Of a stretch of DNA of 64,000 bases, positions 62,065 to 64,000 are shown in pieces. This DNA is from Crocinitomicaceae bacterium (GTDB lineage: Bacteria > Bacteroidota > Bacteroidia > Flavobacteriales_D > Crocinitomicaceae). The stretch covers positions 62,001 through 126,000 of the forward strand of contig JAMLHA010000005.1 in NCBI GenBank assembly GCA_023957475.1, in the 5' to 3' direction. Position 1 is the stretch's first letter. Every line of letters begins with the position of its first letter. Under the pieces are notes generated by a model that had not been told where the DNA came from, searched no databases, and saw nothing but the letters and a program-made list of their open reading frames with translations. The position numbers and the translations under genes were made by a program.

Positions 62065-64000
62065 ATGATAGACACATTTGACTTTAGTAGAATTACAGAA
62101 GTATTTTCGTTTCAATTCAATCCAGAAACGGCATTTCTATTTACAAAAGTTGAATTTTGGATCTTCTTCGTAGCAGTGATGATTGCCTATGTACTGTTAG
62201 AAGCCAATAAGTACATTCGCACCGCTACACTTTCTGTTGTAGTATTGCTCACCAGTTGGTTTTTTCAAAATGGCGATTTTATTGTATTTGGTGGACTTTG
62301 CATACTCAATTACGCCTTTTTGCACGCTCTTTTTAAGGCACAAAAAAAATACAACTGGATATTTCTGTTAATAAGCGTCAATGCACTTGCTGCTTATTAT
62401 TTCTGGTTTAAAGTCTCTTATTTTAAAATCTATTTTACCATTCGACCAATTGATGTTTGGTTGGTATTTATTATCGTTATCTTTATTCTATCTTATTTCA
62501 AGCAAAAGACATTAGTTCGCTCAATATTTTTAACGATTGTCAGTTTGTATTTTTACTACAAATCATCTGATAAATTCGTTTATCTATTGATATTCTCCAT
62601 CGTTTTAAATTATTATTTAGGGCGTTGGGTATTTTTTGCTAAAGGTCAATTGACAAAGAAGTGGATTGTTGCTATAACGGTTATCATTAACGTAGCTATT
62701 TTAGCCTATTTTAAATACACTTATTTCTTTACCAATTCATTTAATACCATGTTTGGAACAAATCACGTTCCAACAAATATTGTTGCAGAATGGGGTAATT
62801 GGTTAATTGGTGAACCAACATTCGTAACGGATATTCTACTTCCAGTTGGGGTGTCTTTTTTTACGTTTCAAACCATTAGTTATGTAGTAGATATTTACAG
62901 AAACGAAGTTGGACCTGTTCGCAATATCTTTGATTACGCTTTCTATACAGCATTCTTTCCACCGTTGGTTTCGGGACCAATTTTAAGAGCCAGAGATTTT
63001 ATTCCTCAGATTTACAAGCCGTTTCATTTAACAAAAGTCGATTACAGCATGGCCGTCATCATGATTGTTACAGGTTTATTGAAAAAAGTGGTCATGGCCG
63101 ATTACATTGCCATTCATTTCATCGATAAAGTTGCCGATGCTCCTGCTGCATATCCTGGATTTGTTAGTGTAATGGCTATGTGGGGATACTCTTTGCAGAT
63201 TTATGGTGATTTCTCTGGATATACCGATATCGCTATTGGTATTTCACTTTTGATGGGCTTCCGTTTACCAGAAAACTTCAATTCTCCTTATAAATCTGTC
63301 AGTGTTGCCGATTTTTGGAGAAGATGGCACAAATCATTGGGAGCATGGCTAAAAGATTATTTATACATTCCGTTAGGCGGTAATAGAAGTGGTGGTTTGG
63401 GGACCTTTATTGCCACTTTCTTCATCTTGATTTTCCTTGTATTTATTACACGTTGGTACGCTTTGTTCTATGTTTATGCCGTATTGATGACCATTTATTT
63501 TGTTGCTGTAAAATTCATGCCGGGAGAGAAGAAAAAGCTGTTTCGTGATATGAACTTGATGATTACACTTGTTGTAGGTGGTTTGTGGCATGGTGCAAGT
63601 CAAAACTTTGTAATTTGGGGTGCAATGAATGGTGTTGCATTGGTGATTTATAACTATTGGAAGATTATTTCACCTTACGAAAACAAGAACAATCTTTTTG
63701 TTCACTTCTGGAAAATTTTTATCACGTTTAATTTTATTACTTTCACACGTATTTGGTTTAGACTGGATAAAGACGGTATGCCAAATCAAATGCTCGACCA
63801 AATTTGGAATCATTTTGATTTTACGTGGGATCGTTTTGTATTGGTGCTTGAAACCTACCAATCGGCATTGTGGATTATCTTAATTGGTTTTATTATCCAC
63901 TGGTTGCCCGCTAAATGGAAAGATGCTTATAAAAATCTATTCACAAAAATGCCAATTCCATTGCAGTTAATTGCCGTTTCTTGTATTATTTTCTTAATGT
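62065..64000 (+). CDS. MBOAT-family O-acyltransferase (AlgI/PatA-like), 3' end missing
   Basis: The frame from the ATG at 62065 stays open to the window edge (645 codons). A rare clear Shine-Dalgarno (GGAGG) 6 bp upstream supports this start. About 12-14 membrane helices; MBOAT motifs 'FWRRWHKSLGAWLKDYLYIP' and 'LGGNR' and the catalytic His in 'GGLWHGAS' are present. Members move acyl groups (often acetyl) across the inner membrane onto polysaccharides; an SGNH-type partner would be expected downstream, outside the window. The extended N-terminus (about 170 residues of helices) is long for AlgI. Confidence 0.93.
   Translation, partial: MIDTFDFSRITEVFSFQFNPETAFLFTKVEFWIFFVAVMIAYVLLEANKYIRTATLSVVVLLTSWFFQNGDFIVFGGLCILNYAFLHALFKAQKKYNWIFLLISVNALAAYYFWFKVSYFKIYFTIRPIDVWLVFIIVIFILSYFKQKTLVRSIFLTIVSLYFYYKSSDKFVYLLIFSIVLNYYLGRWVFFAKGQLTKKWIVAITVIINVAILAYFKYTYFFTNSFNTMFGTNHVPTNIVAEWGNWLIGEPTFVTDILLPVGVSFFTFQTISYVVDIYRNEVGPVRNIFDYAFYTAFFPPLVSGPILRARDFIPQIYKPFHLTKVDYSMAVIMIVTGLLKKVVMADYIAIHFIDKVADAPAAYPGFVSVMAMWGYSLQIYGDFSGYTDIAIGISLLMGFRLPENFNSPYKSVSVADFWRRWHKSLGAWLKDYLYIPLGGNRSGGLGTFIATFFILIFLVFITRWYALFYVYAVLMTIYFVAVKFMPGEKKKLFRDMNLMITLVVGGLWHGASQNFVIWGAMNGVALVIYNYWKIISPYENKNNLFVHFWKIFITFNFITFTRIWFRLDKDGMPNQMLDQIWNHFDFTWDRFVLVLETYQSALWIILIGFIIHWLPAKWKDAYKNLFTKMPIPLQLIAVSCIIFLM

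Noticed and set aside
1..64000. CRISPR array
   Set aside because: No set of regularly spaced direct repeats was seen; the only near repeats are the boundary hairpins and a two-copy 11-bp unit.

Overview
The window looks like a piece of a Bacteroidota chromosome, probably Flavobacteriia and perhaps close to Crocinitomicaceae. That placement is inferred from AT-rich coding, -7 boxes of the TAnnTTTG type before several genes (22548, 29116, 50583, 57839, 58781), almost no Shine-Dalgarno sequences, a type IX secretion (T9SS) type B tail, the rbfA/LolC-E-type gene pair, and a TonB receptor with a carboxypeptidase-like N-terminal domain. I saw no rRNA, complete tRNA, CRISPR array, integrase or recombinase.

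Layout. 1-11.1 kb: a leftward operon of very large unrecognised proteins (partial gene, 1954 aa, a 353-aa membrane protein, 1105 aa, two tiny leader ORFs). 11.1-12.2 kb: a GC-richer stretch without a convincing gene. 12.2-16.1 kb: a type II CBASS anti-phage operon (CD-NTase, Cap2 E1/E2, Cap3 JAMM protease, and a putative PD-(D/E)XK nuclease as effector). 16.3-18.6 kb: a Ser/Thr kinase with an unknown partner. 18.9-21.2 kb: small conserved Bacteroidota genes of unknown role. 21.5-31.2 kb: core-like chromosome with a VIT1-type transporter, the norCBQD nitric oxide reductase operon behind a palindromic operator, a LolC/E-type permease, rbfA, pdxA and a secreted EEP-family phosphodiesterase.

31.3-57.6 kb is a mosaic accessory region. 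It holds two unknown genes; a five-gene restriction-like operon (m5C methyltransferase, MutL/MORC-type ATPase, Z1 helicase, PD-(D/E)XK protein, AIPR; the mza-type arrangement); MscS, amino-acid permease, racemase and GNAT genes; a kelch/T9SS protein; AbiE; a Nudix, PLD-helicase-S24 and DUF1998-like operon; and HigBA remnants. Its modules are separated by imperfect palindromes whose outer arms are mostly GCTAAC/GTTAGC or ACAAC/GTTGT. They resemble integron attC sites in architecture but not in strict consensus. Two deletion derivatives of one IS1182-like element sit at the same point inside two of these palindromes.

57.7-64 kb: a DUF1778/GNAT (TacAT-type) toxin-antitoxin pair with a perfect 12-bp inverted-repeat operator, a copper-type uptake cluster (HYC_CC_PP-like protein, TonB receptor, periplasmic HMA protein) ended by a 44-bp palindrome, and a partial MBOAT acyltransferase at the right edge.

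The strongest candidates for something undescribed are the palindrome-delimited module array, the CBASS operon with an unusual nuclease effector, the PLD/helicase/S24 operon with a free-standing DUF1998-like zinc protein, and the giant-protein operon with an abrupt composition change inside the 1954-aa gene.
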